A stretch of 64,000 nt of DNA, taken from Cheiracanthium punctorium (taxonomy: Eukaryota > Arthropoda > Arachnida > Araneae > Cheiracanthiidae). Under the pieces are notes generated by a model. It did no database searches. It saw nothing but the letters and a program-made list of their open reading frames with translations, and was not told where the DNA came from. Location of the stretch: contig JAWZYV010016009.1 of assembly GCA_038373885.1 (NCBI GenBank), forward strand, positions 1-64,000. Reading direction: 5' to 3'. The position numbers and the translations under genes are program-made. This document shows, piece after piece, positions 23,322 through 34,024 of the stretch (position 1 is the stretch's first letter; each line of letters begins with the position of its first letter).

Positions 23322-23476
23322 ATTATGGGAGCACCTTGTAGGTGGACCAACGTCGCCCCCTATGAAGGGACGGACATGACAACCACGCCCAGTTGGGGAT
23401 CGAACCCCGGCCGCCGGGAGTTAAACCCGAAACTGGAGTAGGGTGCTTTACCCACCATACAACTCAGTCGGCTTGC
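23322..23476 (-). mobile_element. tRNA-derived SINE S1, minus strand, well preserved
   Basis: Minus strand: GCCGACTGAGTTGTATGGTG (A box), a near-perfect B box GGGGTTCGATCCCC, then GGTTGTCATGTCCGTCCCTT, ACGTTGGTCCACCTACAAGG and a TGCTCCCATAATAA 3' end. The best B box of the S1 copies here. Confidence 0.8.
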
Positions 23477-23653
23477 TGTAAAATGTAACACACACGCATA
23501 CCTTAAAGTCAATTTCAGGCTGATATGAAATTCGCCCTTAAACAAGAATAAAATAAAATAATAACTCGGCCACCTTCCCTTATTTTCCCATACATTTCCA
23601 GGAAGAAGAAAAAACCGTTATGTGTTAAATTCGTTCTTTGAATTGAACAGATA

Positions 23654-25013
23654 CACCCTTGTGCAAATTAATTGAAGAAAACTCAAAAATTTGAGGAAAC
23701 TAAGAAAAAATGCTATCTTATTTAAATTTATACAAAATAAAACATTTTTAGTACATAATATGATCCCCTCGACTCTTTATTAGCATTTGGACACGATTCG
23801 GCATGGATGCCACCATTTTTTTACAATCATTTGTAATATTTGTGTCCTTGTACCACACATGAATTAGCGCCATGATTAGCTTCTCCATAGTTGTACAATC
23901 CATATTTAATAGGCGATTCTTGCATATAGCCCAGAGATTCTCTATTGGGTTGATGTCAGGAGAGTTCCCAGGACATTCCAATATCTCAATTTGTTTCTCA
24001 CACATGAATTTCTTGACCATTTTGGATATATGGCACGGAGCTAAATCCTGCTGAAAAATCACTGTTCCATCAGGGTATCGTTTCTTCAACTCTGGAATAA
24101 CCTTGCTATTCAAAATAGTAATATATTGTTCAGAACGCATGATACCGTCAACAGGCTGCAAAGAACCAACCCCGCTGTAACCAAAACAACCCCAAAACAT
24201 CTTCTTTTGAGGATGTTTAACAAATTGGTTTATGTGGCAATCCCGAATTCTTTCGCCAGGCGATCGCGGCACATGTTGAGTTCGCTGGCCTTGGACAAAA
24301 AAAAATGGCTTTCGTAGCTAAATAGCACATTCTTCCAATTTTCAACTGTCCAATTCTTATATTTTAAAGCCCACAAGTAGCGCTTTCTCTTCATTGGTTG
24401 CGTCAGAAACTGTTTCTTCACAGACCGATAGGCTGGTCAACCGGCTGCAAGAAGACTCCTCTGAACAGTAGATGAGCTAATATTCATTCCATGCTCTTTT
24501 AAATCTCTATTAAGTGCAGCACTAGTCTTTCAAGGATACTTTTTACTTGTGTAAGTAGAAACGAGTCATCTCTTGGCGTTGTTTTCTTTTTGCAGCCACA
24601 TTTTCCTCTTCACTTTGGAGATATGGATCCTGTTTCTTTATTTTGTTTTATGATACGGCTCACAGTTGCAATACTAACGCCAACTGTCTTTGAAATATCA
24701 CTATAAGTCTTTGGAGTATGTTCAAACAGAGTAACAATCTTTGTACGCTTTCGCGGTGTCACATCCATCTCTGATCTCTGACGACAGTGAACTCTCAACT
24801 GATGTGATCATAGCTGGAGCTAGACTGTCTACGAAAGTTACTGCGCATGCGCTCTCAAAACCCCTCTGATTGGTGGAAATTGCTGATAGGCGAAGGATTT
24901 ATTCATCCCACACATATTCAAACGTACTTTAGTATGATTGTTGAAGAATAATATGGATGATTTTAAAAAGCAAGGAAAAAAATACTTTGTTTCAATTAAT
25001 TTGCACAAGGGTG
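23654..25013 (-). mobile_element. Tc1-like DNA transposon, complete but dead
   Basis: A 1360-bp element flanked by TA duplications (23652-23653 and 25014-25015). Its perfect terminal inverted repeats begin CACCCTTGTGCAAATTAATT. It encodes one degraded transposase on the minus strand. Size, TA site and inverted ends all fit the Tc1/mariner superfamily. Intact termini mean it could still be moved by a compatible transposase elsewhere (inference). Confidence 0.9.
23748..24798 (-). pseudogene. Tc1-like transposase pseudogene
   Basis: The N-terminal part (24610-24798) holds a paired-type helix-turn-helix: KTYSDISKTVGVSIATVSRI. The catalytic region reads WKNVLFSYESHF, FQQDLAPCHIS and SPDINPIENLWA. 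By family comparison the first catalytic Asp (usually FSDESHF) is Tyr here; the second Asp and the Glu, in DD34E spacing, survive. An in-frame stop follows ISPK near 24618, another stop lies near 24437, and at least one frameshift falls between. The C-terminal 174 codons are open to the natural stop at 23748. The copy cannot make active enzyme. Confidence 0.9.
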
Positions 25014-25069
25014 TATAAATCAATTGTTTTGGCACAACTGCTTTGCCATTAAAAGCTTGTTATAAGTCC

Positions 25070-25135
25070 TAATGATGACGTCAAAGCCTGGTGACGTAGG
25101 AGTTGTAAGGCTTTCTATACCAAGAAGGCGTTGCC
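25070..25135. mobile_element. MITE family A, 3' terminal fragment
   Basis: Only the right arm: a CRE palindrome TGACGTCA at 25076-25083, GGTGACGTAGGAGTTGTAAG, then CCAAGAAGGCGTTGCC. It lies 55 bases from the Tc1-like element. Confidence 0.7.
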
Positions 25136-25208
25136 TAGATCAATCTTGCAGGAATTTCTCAAAATCACTTCCGGTGTTCCAAACAGGCTTTTCTAAAAAA
25201 ACCAAGAA

Positions 25209-25262
25209 ATCCTACGGAACGCAGCTAACCACTTTGTGTAAAAAGTATTTGAAAAGCATATC
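25209..25262. repeat. MITE family B trace
   Basis: CTACGGAACGCAGCTAACCA, GTAAAAAG and ATCGTTTACAAACC resemble the two ends of family B brought close together, possibly an internally deleted copy. Confidence 0.35.
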
Positions 25263-26779
25263 GTTTACAAACCACGCTCCATGAAAATGTTCGAAAGTCT
25301 AAGACTCCAAACCGCCATGGCAACTTAGACACAAGGCAGCCATACTGCACATCACCACTTTCAAAAACCATTCAATGGCGCAGAAGCACGACCAATAAAC
25401 TGAAACTTTTCACCTTTTGCGCAGCCATCACAAACTGCTAGCAGAAACTTATTGCTAAGGGCATTTTTTGAAAATTAATTCTGGTGGACGATAACTCTTT
25501 TAAAACTATGCTTTAATGGACAAAAAACAATCACTTATCGAATATAGACATATATGACACCTATCAACATTAAATTTATCATTATAAATTTTCCTCTAAA
25601 TGCTCTCTCTTAATTTAAATAATTAGGAATCTGCGTTTCAAACGTAGAATACTTTCATGTAGATAAACGAGAAAAAATTGTACATGATTTTTCATTATAC
25701 TTATGGCGTAATAAAATATAAGACGCCGAAAATTAAGACAAAAAGTTCTATTAAAAATATATTAAACTAACATGCTTCAATTTCTCATTAAATCAGAAAT
25801 AATTCAAACCCCTTTTAAAAGAGTAAAAAATTATACTGTTTAAAAACTGTATTTAACTTTAAAATACTTGATTGTTATAGAGAAGCTTTTGTAGACACAC
25901 TATAACTAGTATTTTGTAGACACACTATACTAAAAACACTATAACTGAAGAAAAGTTCCGAAGTGTCCGAAGTATTGTAGATCAATAAGAAACACTTCCA
26001 TAAGGCTGCCATCACCTCTGGGTATACCAGTTACTGCGAAGGTTCTCCGAACATCATCTCTCTGGAAACACCTCTCAAGTTTTGTGAGAGAACTTTAGAT
26101 ATCAGCTTACCAAATGTGGAACACAGTAATTACCTTACAGAGAATTTGCACAACTTTCTGTAAACATCTGACGGAACTGCTGTGCTTAATTTTCAGTCAA
26201 GGTTCAGGCAAGTTGCGTGCGCAAGCCATTTTACATGTTTTCATTCAGCATATTAGCGCGGCTCTAAAGTCAACCTTCAGGACAATATATGTGGTTTTGC
26301 ATTCAGTTTATTATAAGCTATTGTTTTGCGATCGAACTGGAGATAGGGACCTATAAAGCTTCTTGCAAACACCGGATGGTCCAATGACATCTTTTAGACA
26401 GTAATCAGACATAATAGAATATGCTGTGATGCAAATCTTCGGGATTTCAGTTTGTGCATTAGTTTGTTTTGTCTCAATTTTTTTGTCACAACATTTTTTT
26501 TTCGAAATCTGTATAGCCAGACAAATCACTTTTTAAAATGCTAGTTATTATTTTATTTATATCAAATTTTTACAAATTATAGCAAACTCATTTGTACAAT
26601 TTTGTATAAATACGAGAATATTTTACCGATACTGAGAATATTTTGAGGATAGAATGAAAGGTCTACTGTAATTTGTATGCGATTTTTACCTGAAAGCAGG
26701 TATCTACGAGAAACTTTAAAGTTCGTGAGAAATTATTAATTATATTTAATACCAAATAGATCTTTGGAACCTAACTGAT
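25263..26779. other. Non-coding stretch
   Basis: Includes a short GTAGACACACTATA tandem near 25893-25935. The block near 25300-25440 is GC-richer but has no repeat ends or exon signals that I recognise. Confidence 0.4.
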
Positions 26780-26856
26780 CAACGTAATCAGAGGGAACTT
26801 TAAGTTTTAACACATATTCACGTTACATCTGGAGCAAAACCGATTAAAGCTCTGAT
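26780..26856 (-). mobile_element. SINE family S2, 3' fragment
   Basis: Carries the S2 tail on the minus strand (TAACACATATTCACGTTACA then TCTGGAGCAAAACC, plus-strand reading), as at 32.7 and 34.3 kb. The tRNA head is missing, replaced by a MITE A insertion. Confidence 0.5.
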
Positions 26857-27279
26857 CGTTACACCTCCAAGCTCCAGAAGGCCCGAGAACTGCAGCTTTT
26901 ATGCCATCACCAAGCCGCCCTAGTAAGTCATCACAGTTTTAGTTTCACAAAGTTAAACTATTTAAAATTTCTGGTGAATGATTCAAATTTTAGAAAATAT
27001 TTTAATTTAAGGATAAAAATTAAAATACCTTTCTGATAAAAAATAATTTATTCTGATCTATTTCTATATCATATATATTTCTATATAATTAGTGATAGTT
27101 AAAATTTCCTATTTGTCGTAAAATTTTTCTATCTTAAATTATTAAAATGTTTTATGCGGGAGTAAATTCACCACAAATTTTGATTAGTTTTACATAGTGT
27201 AAATAAATGTGTGACAACGTCTTCCTAGTGATAACGCAAAAGTGTCTGTTCTCGGGCATTGTATATCTAGGCGGTGTTG
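26857..27279. mobile_element. MITE family A, full-length diverged copy
   Basis: Left end TTACACCTCCAAGCTCCAGA, right end TATATCTAGGCGGTGTTGG. Standard interior. The CRE sites are mutated (ATGCCATCACC on the left, ACAACGTCTTC on the right). Confidence 0.7.
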
Positions 27280-27332
27280 GGTAGGCCCGAAAGCAGAAAC
27301 TTCACAAGTCAACTGTTTACCATGTTCAGCGC

Positions 27333-27725
27333 CTTATCAACGCTTTCTAGATGTAGGAAACCTGACAACTGAAACTTTGACGTCATCACTATACCTCCTT
27401 ATGTGACGCCATCACAGTTGCATCTTCGAAAAGTAAAACTATTTAAAATTTCTGGTGTGTGCTACAAATATTAGAAATATCTTAAATTAAAGATAAAAAA
27501 TAAAATAGCTTTCTGATACAAAATAATTCATTGCGATCTACTTCTGTGTCCTATTATACAATTACTGATGGTCAAAAATTGTCATTTGTGTTAAAATTAA
27601 TTTTTTTATCTTAAATCGTTAAAAAAGTTTTATGAGTAAGAAAGCTCACTACAAATTTAAAATAGATATATTTTGTGAAAGTAAAACTGTGATGACTTCC
27701 TAAATTATAGCTTTCTTTAGTCTCC
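27333..27725. mobile_element. MITE family A, copy with eroded right end
   Basis: Starts CGCTTTCTAGATGTAGGAAA, with a perfect CRE TGACGTCA at 27378-27385 and a typical interior. The right arm is truncated after TGTGATGACTTCC. It lies 54 bases from the preceding MITE A copy. Confidence 0.65.
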
Positions 27726-27820
27726 AGCTCCAATTAAAAATAGCTTGAATGTGGTAATTTAGGTGCAAAATTATACCCCTACCACTCAAATTCCACTTAA
27801 TTGTTATCGTTTGGTCCTAC

Positions 27821-27930
27821 ATAGGTGCCAAGTATTACGGAATATAATTAACAACTCTTTGAAAACCCTAACTTTCTGTTTAAATGTTAAAAAAACATCC
27901 GAATTAGACCCTTGGGATGGTTATTGTTTT
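27821..27930. mobile_element. MITE family B, 5' part
   Basis: Begins ATAGGTGCCAAGTATTACGG and continues AATATAATTAACAACT, matching the left arm of the 14523 copy almost exactly. No right arm found. The long frame across it (27763-28125) is fortuitous at least in its first half. Confidence 0.6.
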
Positions 27931-28353
27931 GGAAAAATGTTCAAAAAATGTACACCCTACAAAAACAGTATTCCAGCAAGAGAGAAATTTCCTATTTTAG
28001 ATCAGCGAATAATAATTGAGTTTTTGAAAAACGCACAACTTGACAGAAATATGGAAAGTTATGTTTATACATTGCCTAATTCATGTTCTATGATAAACAA
28101 GTTTCAATATACGAAACCAACGTAGGAAATTTATCACTGTCTCGAATACTTCTTTTGGAGGGTGTACTTCTTACAAAATTGTTCGGGTATTATTTTAGTT
28201 TAAAAAGTCACCCCTAGCTGGCGCTTATAATGTTTGAGTACCATTCATGCGAAGTCTTCCATGGTGCAGAGGTGTAAAATATGTGCTTCACAAACTCCTT
28301 AGGGATTTCTTTGCGTTAGAATAGTTATATTTTTGCTTTATTCAGACTAGAAC

Positions 28354-28440
28354 ATAGCTGCCAACCTTTATTGTACACAAGTAACCTCTTTTTTATACAA
28401 TAATTTTCCGCTTAGAATATCGCAAAATTTCTTTATTCAG
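28354..28440. mobile_element. MITE family B, 5' part
   Basis: CATAGCTGCCAACCTTTATT start, then AAGTAACCTCTTTTTTATAC and CCGCTTAGAATATCGCAAAA, the same order as the copy at 60.7 kb. The right end was not located. Confidence 0.45.
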
Positions 28441-29361
28441 TGGGCTAATTGATTTCTCTTTATATAAAAAATACTGTAAAATTTTCTGTTTGGAGTTTTT
28501 GTGTTTTTTGTTCTGGTAACTATGATAGAACGTTGTGAAACGCCACCTGATGGTGATTTTTTGTACAAAAATCTTGTTCCACTGATCTCATTAAAGTTTT
28601 CTGAAATTTTGAATTTGCAACGAACTATCGCAAAATTGGCCATAGGTTTTCGCTGTACACCGCTCTAAATGCGGGAACTTTACCTACGGACGTCCTGCAG
28701 TTTATGATATATAATAAATTTAATGAAAACAAAATTCCGTATATTGAAGAACGTTTTCAGACATTAAAGGACGATGATACGTATCGCTGACCTGTATTCT
28801 ATATTTTATGCATGAATAATTTACAAAACATGTTTGATATTTCGTCTAATGCCGGTTTTATCAATTTGAATTTTTCTTTAGTAAAGTTCTAACTCATATT
28901 TTTACTCCATCAATCACTTTAATATTTTACAACATTCATTACGTATACGTCTTTTACTTAAGAATACTTATAACAAATCTTTAGAATACTATACAGCAAA
29001 TATAACCATCCAAAGCTGAAATCAGAAAGACCGAGTTCACAAGTATGTTCGAAATTTCGATTTATCTGTTTGTCATAGATGCCACAATGGCATTTAAGAT
29101 TAAAAATCTTGCCAAAATACGCCAAAAGTTTAAAATACGCCAAAAGTTCGATGCACATTTCCTTCTGTTTAAGTATGAAATATTTAAAACTTTATTTTAC
29201 AATTTTTCAACAGGAAGCAGAATTTATTTGATGAGTACATAACGCAAATTGCAGGAGCCAGTATTTATGGAATAGAATTAACAAAATTTTAAGCAGGAAC
29301 TTTCGGTTTAGTATGCAGTAATATTTTGCTAGGTAGCGGTAAGTCAGATGATTGTTATTGA
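28441..29361. other. AT-rich stretch with a short tandem
   Basis: Near 29111-29150 AAAATACGCCAAAAGTT occurs twice in tandem. No gene recognised. Confidence 0.4.
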
Positions 29362-29416
29362 AAATATACTGTTTACAAAAAAATTGTTAATTACTTTCCT
29401 TAGTAGTTAGAAGCCA
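29362..29416. mobile_element. MITE family B, solitary 3' end
   Basis: ATACTGTTTACAAAAAAATT then CTTTCCTTAGTAGTTAGAAG, which is the family B right terminus, without a matching left end nearby. Confidence 0.45.
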
Positions 29417-29879
29417 TGAGGAAACTTGTAAGCTTCTGTCTGTGGAGTGAAAAATGGAGCACACTCAATTTACCGAAGTTTTCTTTTTTTAAGATGGCCT
29501 ATGCGAAGAAATATAGTAACTATTGTTGAAATCCCGGATTTTGTTCAAGAATCGTTCCCTTTATTAGAGAATGTAGCCTCCGAGACCCCATTGGATTTAT
29601 TTGAAGCACAACTTCACACATAGTTTCGAAATTTCTGTCACGTTAGCTCCTCAACAACGCACTTCACACCGACAACACTACGCGCATCGCGGTGTCTTTC
29701 ACTCATCTTCGTTCTATCTCAGGAACGCAAAAGCATTACCTGGCAACTCGAACTTTCAAAGCTTTCAGACAATGAACCTGGCGATTATACATACATACAT
29801 GAAGTTCGATTTTACAGGAGCACCTAACGTATGGTACGCTTATCTCCAGTGTGTAATGATAAATGAGAGTTTTGCGAAA

Positions 29880-30080
29880 TCATAAAATAAGCCCAAGAGA
29901 CAGGATCATAAGCATGTCAATGTCATTAAAGAACAGTCTGTCAAACCTACAAATGAGCCGTGGCAAGGCAAGGGTGCGTAAAACCGTGAAAGGAACAAGA
30001 AAGTTGGAAGATGATGGAGACTCACCCACTCTCCCCCCGTGTATAAACACGGACTTCATAGGGCGGGTTGCTCAGTAAGA
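29880..30080 (+). pseudogene. Possible retrotransposon pol C-terminal remnant
   Basis: After a stop codon, a short plus frame reads NKPKRQDHKHVNVIKEQ. It resembles the basic stretch plus HVNxxK motif that ends many Ty3/gypsy integrase polyproteins. A stop follows about 13 codons later. No LTR pair, reverse transcriptase or protease was seen, so this is a weak, motif-only call. Confidence 0.25.
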
Positions 30081-31202
30081 CCATGAGTTTCATGAAATGG
30101 AGTACAGTGTGAGGATCAAAAATGAAAGCAGTGAGACAAATTAGAACCATGAAAACAGTGTAAAAATCAATATATACAATATGTACAAAAACACAGGTGA
30201 ATATAGTGAGAAAATGTATAAGATGTATAAGATGCAACAGTGAGAGTAAGTACTAGATGAATGAAATTCAAATCAAAATTACCTATGTTCAAATATGTAC
30301 AGGGACAATGTTCGAGCAAGGTAAAGTGAGAATCTACGTGATGTCCGGGGACGCCAAGGCAGTCCGAGGGCGTTTGCGATGTGAACCAGGCGATTGCTGC
30401 TAAAGACTTACTCCTAATAATACTTTCCAAGAATTTATTCCGGTGGCCGAAAACTGCTTTAACGCTATGCTGGGTTGACAAACCTTACGGAATATAGTCA
30501 ACCCGATTCTATAAAAAGTGTGCTCCTAAATTAGTATTTTAATAGTAATCAGCCTACACGTTAATCAAAGAAATTTTGCATTTCCCTAGGTTATTTTAAA
30601 ATTTCAATTTAAAATGTTTATCTTTATAAGGGACTACTTAGAACACGGGAAAAGTGCAGTAATTTACACTTCACAAAAAATTCATTAAAATTCTCTCTAA
30701 AGGCTGTGATATTTAATACAACCATTTCTATTTTAACTTATTTGAAACCATCTCTTCAAAAACACAATCGTGAAAATATTTCTTCTGTTCTCGGAATGAC
30801 TTTCCGCAAGGGTCCTCGAATCTACAATTACTGTGTCTTTGAAAGATATTTTTTACAATGTCTGTAGCAAGTGAGTTTTACTAAAATGGGAGCTAAGAGT
30901 TTTGACATACTTGTTCTAAATGAAAAATGAGAGACACGTCATTGCAAAATACCTCATGATTGTAATTTCCGTTTATCTCGTTAGCCACAAGTAGCCCTTA
31001 CACACAGGCGAACGATACACGTGGCTCGGCAGCCACGATAAGCCCTCGTGATTACCGACAGATACTCGTACACACACTGCTGCAGCGGGCTGCGGTGTTG
31101 ACATTTGTGTCACGTCGTTTCGCACCTCACGAGCCAACGCTTACGCTATGCGGCTGTCGTACATACTATATGCCTATCCTGACCTCCTATATACAGGCGG
31201 CC
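30081..31202. other. Non-coding stretch
   Basis: Contains short GTATAAGATGTATAAGAT repetition near 30216-30232 and a MITE B left-end trace at 30481-30525 (CTTACGGAATATAGTCAACC). A GC-richer patch at 30980-31190 is unclassified. Confidence 0.4.
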
Positions 31203-31470
31203 TGAAACAGCACCTACCAAATGCAGAAATACTTACAACTCCTACGTCACCAAACTTTGACGTCATCACTAGAGATACGAAAGTGACCTCATCACAGTTT
31301 TTATCGAAGCCATTTAAAATTTCTGGTGAATGCCACAATAGTTAGAAAATACCTTAAATTAAAATACCTTTTACATATAAAATTATTCTTTATGATCTAT
31401 TTTCTAATCATATTATCTAATTAGTCATCGTTAAAAATTGCCTATTTGCGTAAAATTATTCCAAATTGGT
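31203..31470. mobile_element. MITE family A, 5' two-thirds
   Basis: Left end CAGCACCTACCAAATGCAGA, then CTCCTACGTCACCAAACT and a perfect CRE TGACGTCA at 31258-31265. The interior runs to AAAATTGCCTATTTGCGTAA, then is lost. A MITE B right end follows at 31500, hinting that B inserted here and later deletion removed the rest. Confidence 0.65.
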
Positions 31471-31499
31471 AATTCGAATTTGGTAAATTATTCGAAAAA

Positions 31500-31549
31500 A
31501 TTACGATTTGCAAAAAGTTGAGTTGTATTCCGTAATACTTGGCACTTAT
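31500..31549. mobile_element. MITE family B, solitary 3' end
   Basis: TTGAGTTGTATTCCGTAATA then CTTGGCACTTATG, matching the right arm of the 14523 copy. Confidence 0.6.
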
Positions 31550-32694
31550 GAAATCCTTGCATCCTAATTTTCAGGAGGACAGCCCCATACAGACGAAACA
31601 TAAGTAAGAATAGGCTTTATATAAGCCTTATTAAGAAGCAATATGTTCTTAATCGATAGATGGCTGCAATAGGCCAAGAAGTAACCAAAGGACCCCTTTA
31701 CAGCTTCATCTTTTTTTAATTAATTGCTATGTACTTGAATTCGTAGTTCATTTAAAGGCGTCAGCGTGCATGCAAATCACATTTTGCAAATTGGTGTGAC
31801 TAATTATTCACTCAGCAAGGCAACCTGTACATTTTTTATTGATTGGACTGTTAGCAAAAGTTTTCCGTTCGAATTTTTGTTTTGGACCCGCAAAGAACCT
31901 CTCAAGTGTTGACGTTGTAGATTAGCACTGTAGTTTATAAGGTAGTATGTGAAACTGATATTTCAACAAAAATTGAACTTTTACTGTGCCTTGTAAATTC
32001 ATAAAAACTCTTTCGTAACTTCGCTAAAAATATTTTCCATTCCCAACTTCGTGTTGCCAACCTTTCCAAAAAATACTTGAAGGGATAGCAAGGAAAAGAT
32101 GTTTTCGCATTGGCGAAAATTTTTCGAGAAATCACAACTTTTTTCTGCAGCTGTAATCAGGATAGGAAAAAATGTTCTTCAAAAGTCATTTTTTTAGCCT
32201 CGAACTTGTGTACTACCAAATAGGTCTCAACGAGACAACCAAATTGGCATATCAAACTCAATTTCGAACAAAATGTGTGGGAAGCCCTTTTACTTCCAAG
32301 CGTCTCGATTACTTCAAGCGCCTCATTGGTTGTTTACATCTTGTTTTTAAAATATTTTTTTTAATGGCAACCAGCTATCGCGCTAAGCTCAGTGAAGCTT
32401 TTAAAAATGCAAAAGACGTTTTATCCATTTACGGTGGTCTGTGGTTACAATGGTGTGTCGGAGTAAAACATAGCTATTTTAGTTTTTTTTTTATTCATTT
32501 GAATACCACGTTTGCTTTCTGAAAGGCATTTTTAAATTTGGTCTTCTGAGGTCTGATTCTGTAATTTTCAGAAGAAGCTTATTATTAAAAAAGTCACTTA
32601 GAACTGCAAACGTGCATTAGATTCAAATGTCTTCTATTTTCAACTATAAAAAGAGAAAACTCACCCTGATTAGGTTTGTTTGTTATGACAATCC
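31550..32694. other. Non-coding stretch
   Basis: The 116-codon plus frame at 32172-32522 has hydrophobic runs but no domain I recognise, no clear splice sites and ordinary base composition. I do not call it a gene. Confidence 0.35.
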
Positions 32695-32830
32695 AACACG
32701 AAGGCATCTCCCTGGGGACTTGTACGGAGGACTTTTAAAAGGGTTTTAACGCATGCTCACGTTACATCTGGAGAAAACCGGCCAAAATTCCAGACATGGA
32801 CGGCTATAAATGGACGAGAACACACATTGG
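32695..32830 (-). mobile_element. SINE family S2, partial
   Basis: In plus-strand reading: GGCATCTCCCTGGGGACTTG, TTTTAACGCATGCTCACGTT and ACATCTGGAGAAAACCGG, the 3' tail and body of S2. The promoter head is degraded. Confidence 0.6.
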
Positions 32831-32875
32831 GCAAGCAACCCATTGTGACCAGACTTCTGCTTTTTGGGTAGATTC

Positions 32876-32999
32876 GAGTGAAATTTTGAGGTTCAGTAGA
32901 AAATGTAGTAGATCGCATTTTTTAGGGGATTAAATCTACTCAAAAATGTCATCTACGGCATTTTCCACTGGACCTAAAAATTTCACTCCAAACTCAATC
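32876..32999. repeat. Imperfect inverted repeat, ~45-base arms
   Basis: The left arm (GAGTGAAATTTTGAGGTTCA, then GTAGAAAATGTAGTAGAT) is inverted at the right (ATCTACGGCATTTTCCACTG, then GACCTAAAAATTTCACTC). A short AT-rich spacer separates them. Non-coding. It could be a small foldback element or a hairpin RNA source. Confidence 0.6.
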
Positions 33000-33099
33000 C
33001 AACAGCACATATCAACTCAATCTATTCACACTGCACAAGTGCGTCGCTTGCCTGCTGAACCATTGGATGCGCGGAAAATGCGCAACCGAAGATCTTGAA

Positions 33100-33137
33100 A
33101 CCCGGTTTAGTGATAAATTTTTATCACTAAACCGGGT
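33100..33137. repeat. Perfect 17-bp hairpin
   Basis: ACCCGGTTTAGTGATAA and its exact reverse complement are separated by four bases. It interrupts an otherwise unremarkable frame. Confidence 0.85.
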
Positions 33138-33596
33138 ATCACTCTTATACGCATATAAAAGAAAAACTGCCATAAAATTTAATCTCTACAAAACATTTTT
33201 AAAAAATCTAACGGCAGCAGAGCAAAAGAAAATCATGCATAAACAAAAAGCCTACGTCAAGCTGGGAATCGATATGCTTTACAGTTTAGAAACCTGCATT
33301 AAACAACTATTTCACAGGTTTTACATGAAATAGGATATCCCTACTATTATTATATACTTAACCATTTCTTGGTAAGATTTTTTACGAAAAAATATAAACT
33401 TATTCACACCCTTTTTACTCGCAGAGATTTCCATAAATTGATTTAATGTTATAATTTAAAATGTTTAACCTTTTAAAAAGAAACAGAACATCAAATGTCA
33501 TTTTATCTCCAAAATTATGATACGGAACAAGTGTGAGAGAGGTTAAGATCAATCTATTCTCGCTATTTCTCAACGTTAAATTATCGCGTCTTTAAC

Positions 33597-34018
33597 CAAC
33601 ACCTCTTACGTATAGAGAACCTTACAACTCCAGACGTCATCAAGCTTTGAGCTCCTCACTAGGCCTAATTTCAAAAGTTTTGTTTTCACAAAATAAAACA
33701 ATTAAAAATATCTGGTGTGCTTACTCATGACTAGTGATATTTTAATAATTTGAGATAAAAAATTTCAGTTACGACAAATGTCAGTTTTTGGCCAAAACTA
33801 ATTAGATAAAATGATAAGGAAATAGAGCACAGTGGATGATTTTGTATGAGAAAGGTATATTAATTTTAATTTAAGATATTTTCTAATATTTGTAGCACTC
33901 ACCAGAAATTTTTAATAGTTTTATTTTGTGTAAATGAAACTTTTACGTACAGTCCCTCGGATAACGTCAAAGCCTGGTGACGCAGGAGTTGTAAGGCTTT
34001 CTTCATCTAGGAGGCCTT
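33597..34018. mobile_element. MITE family A, full-length copy
   Basis: Starts CAACACCTCTTACGTATAGA and ends TTCATCTAGGAGGCCTT. The subterminal CRE sites are mutated (GACGTCATCAAG on the left, ATAACGTCAAAG on the right). The interior matches 13769-14197. It is followed at once by a TTAA-bounded element. Confidence 0.75.
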
Positions 34019-34024
34019 GCTTAA

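Noticed and set aside
22078..23476. tRNA-like A and B boxes suggesting tRNA genes
   Set aside because: The boxes are followed by a conserved SINE body, and no full cloverleaf can be drawn.
25305..25325. RFX X-box-like ACCGCCATGGCAAC
   Set aside because: It fits the loose consensus but is a single degenerate match with no promoter or gene nearby.
27763..28125. 120-codon plus-strand open frame
   Set aside because: Its first part translates the left arm of MITE B and the rest shows no known domain or splice support.
32172..32522. 116-codon plus-strand frame with hydrophobic runs
   Set aside because: No domain, no splice or promoter signals, and composition typical of the AT-rich background.
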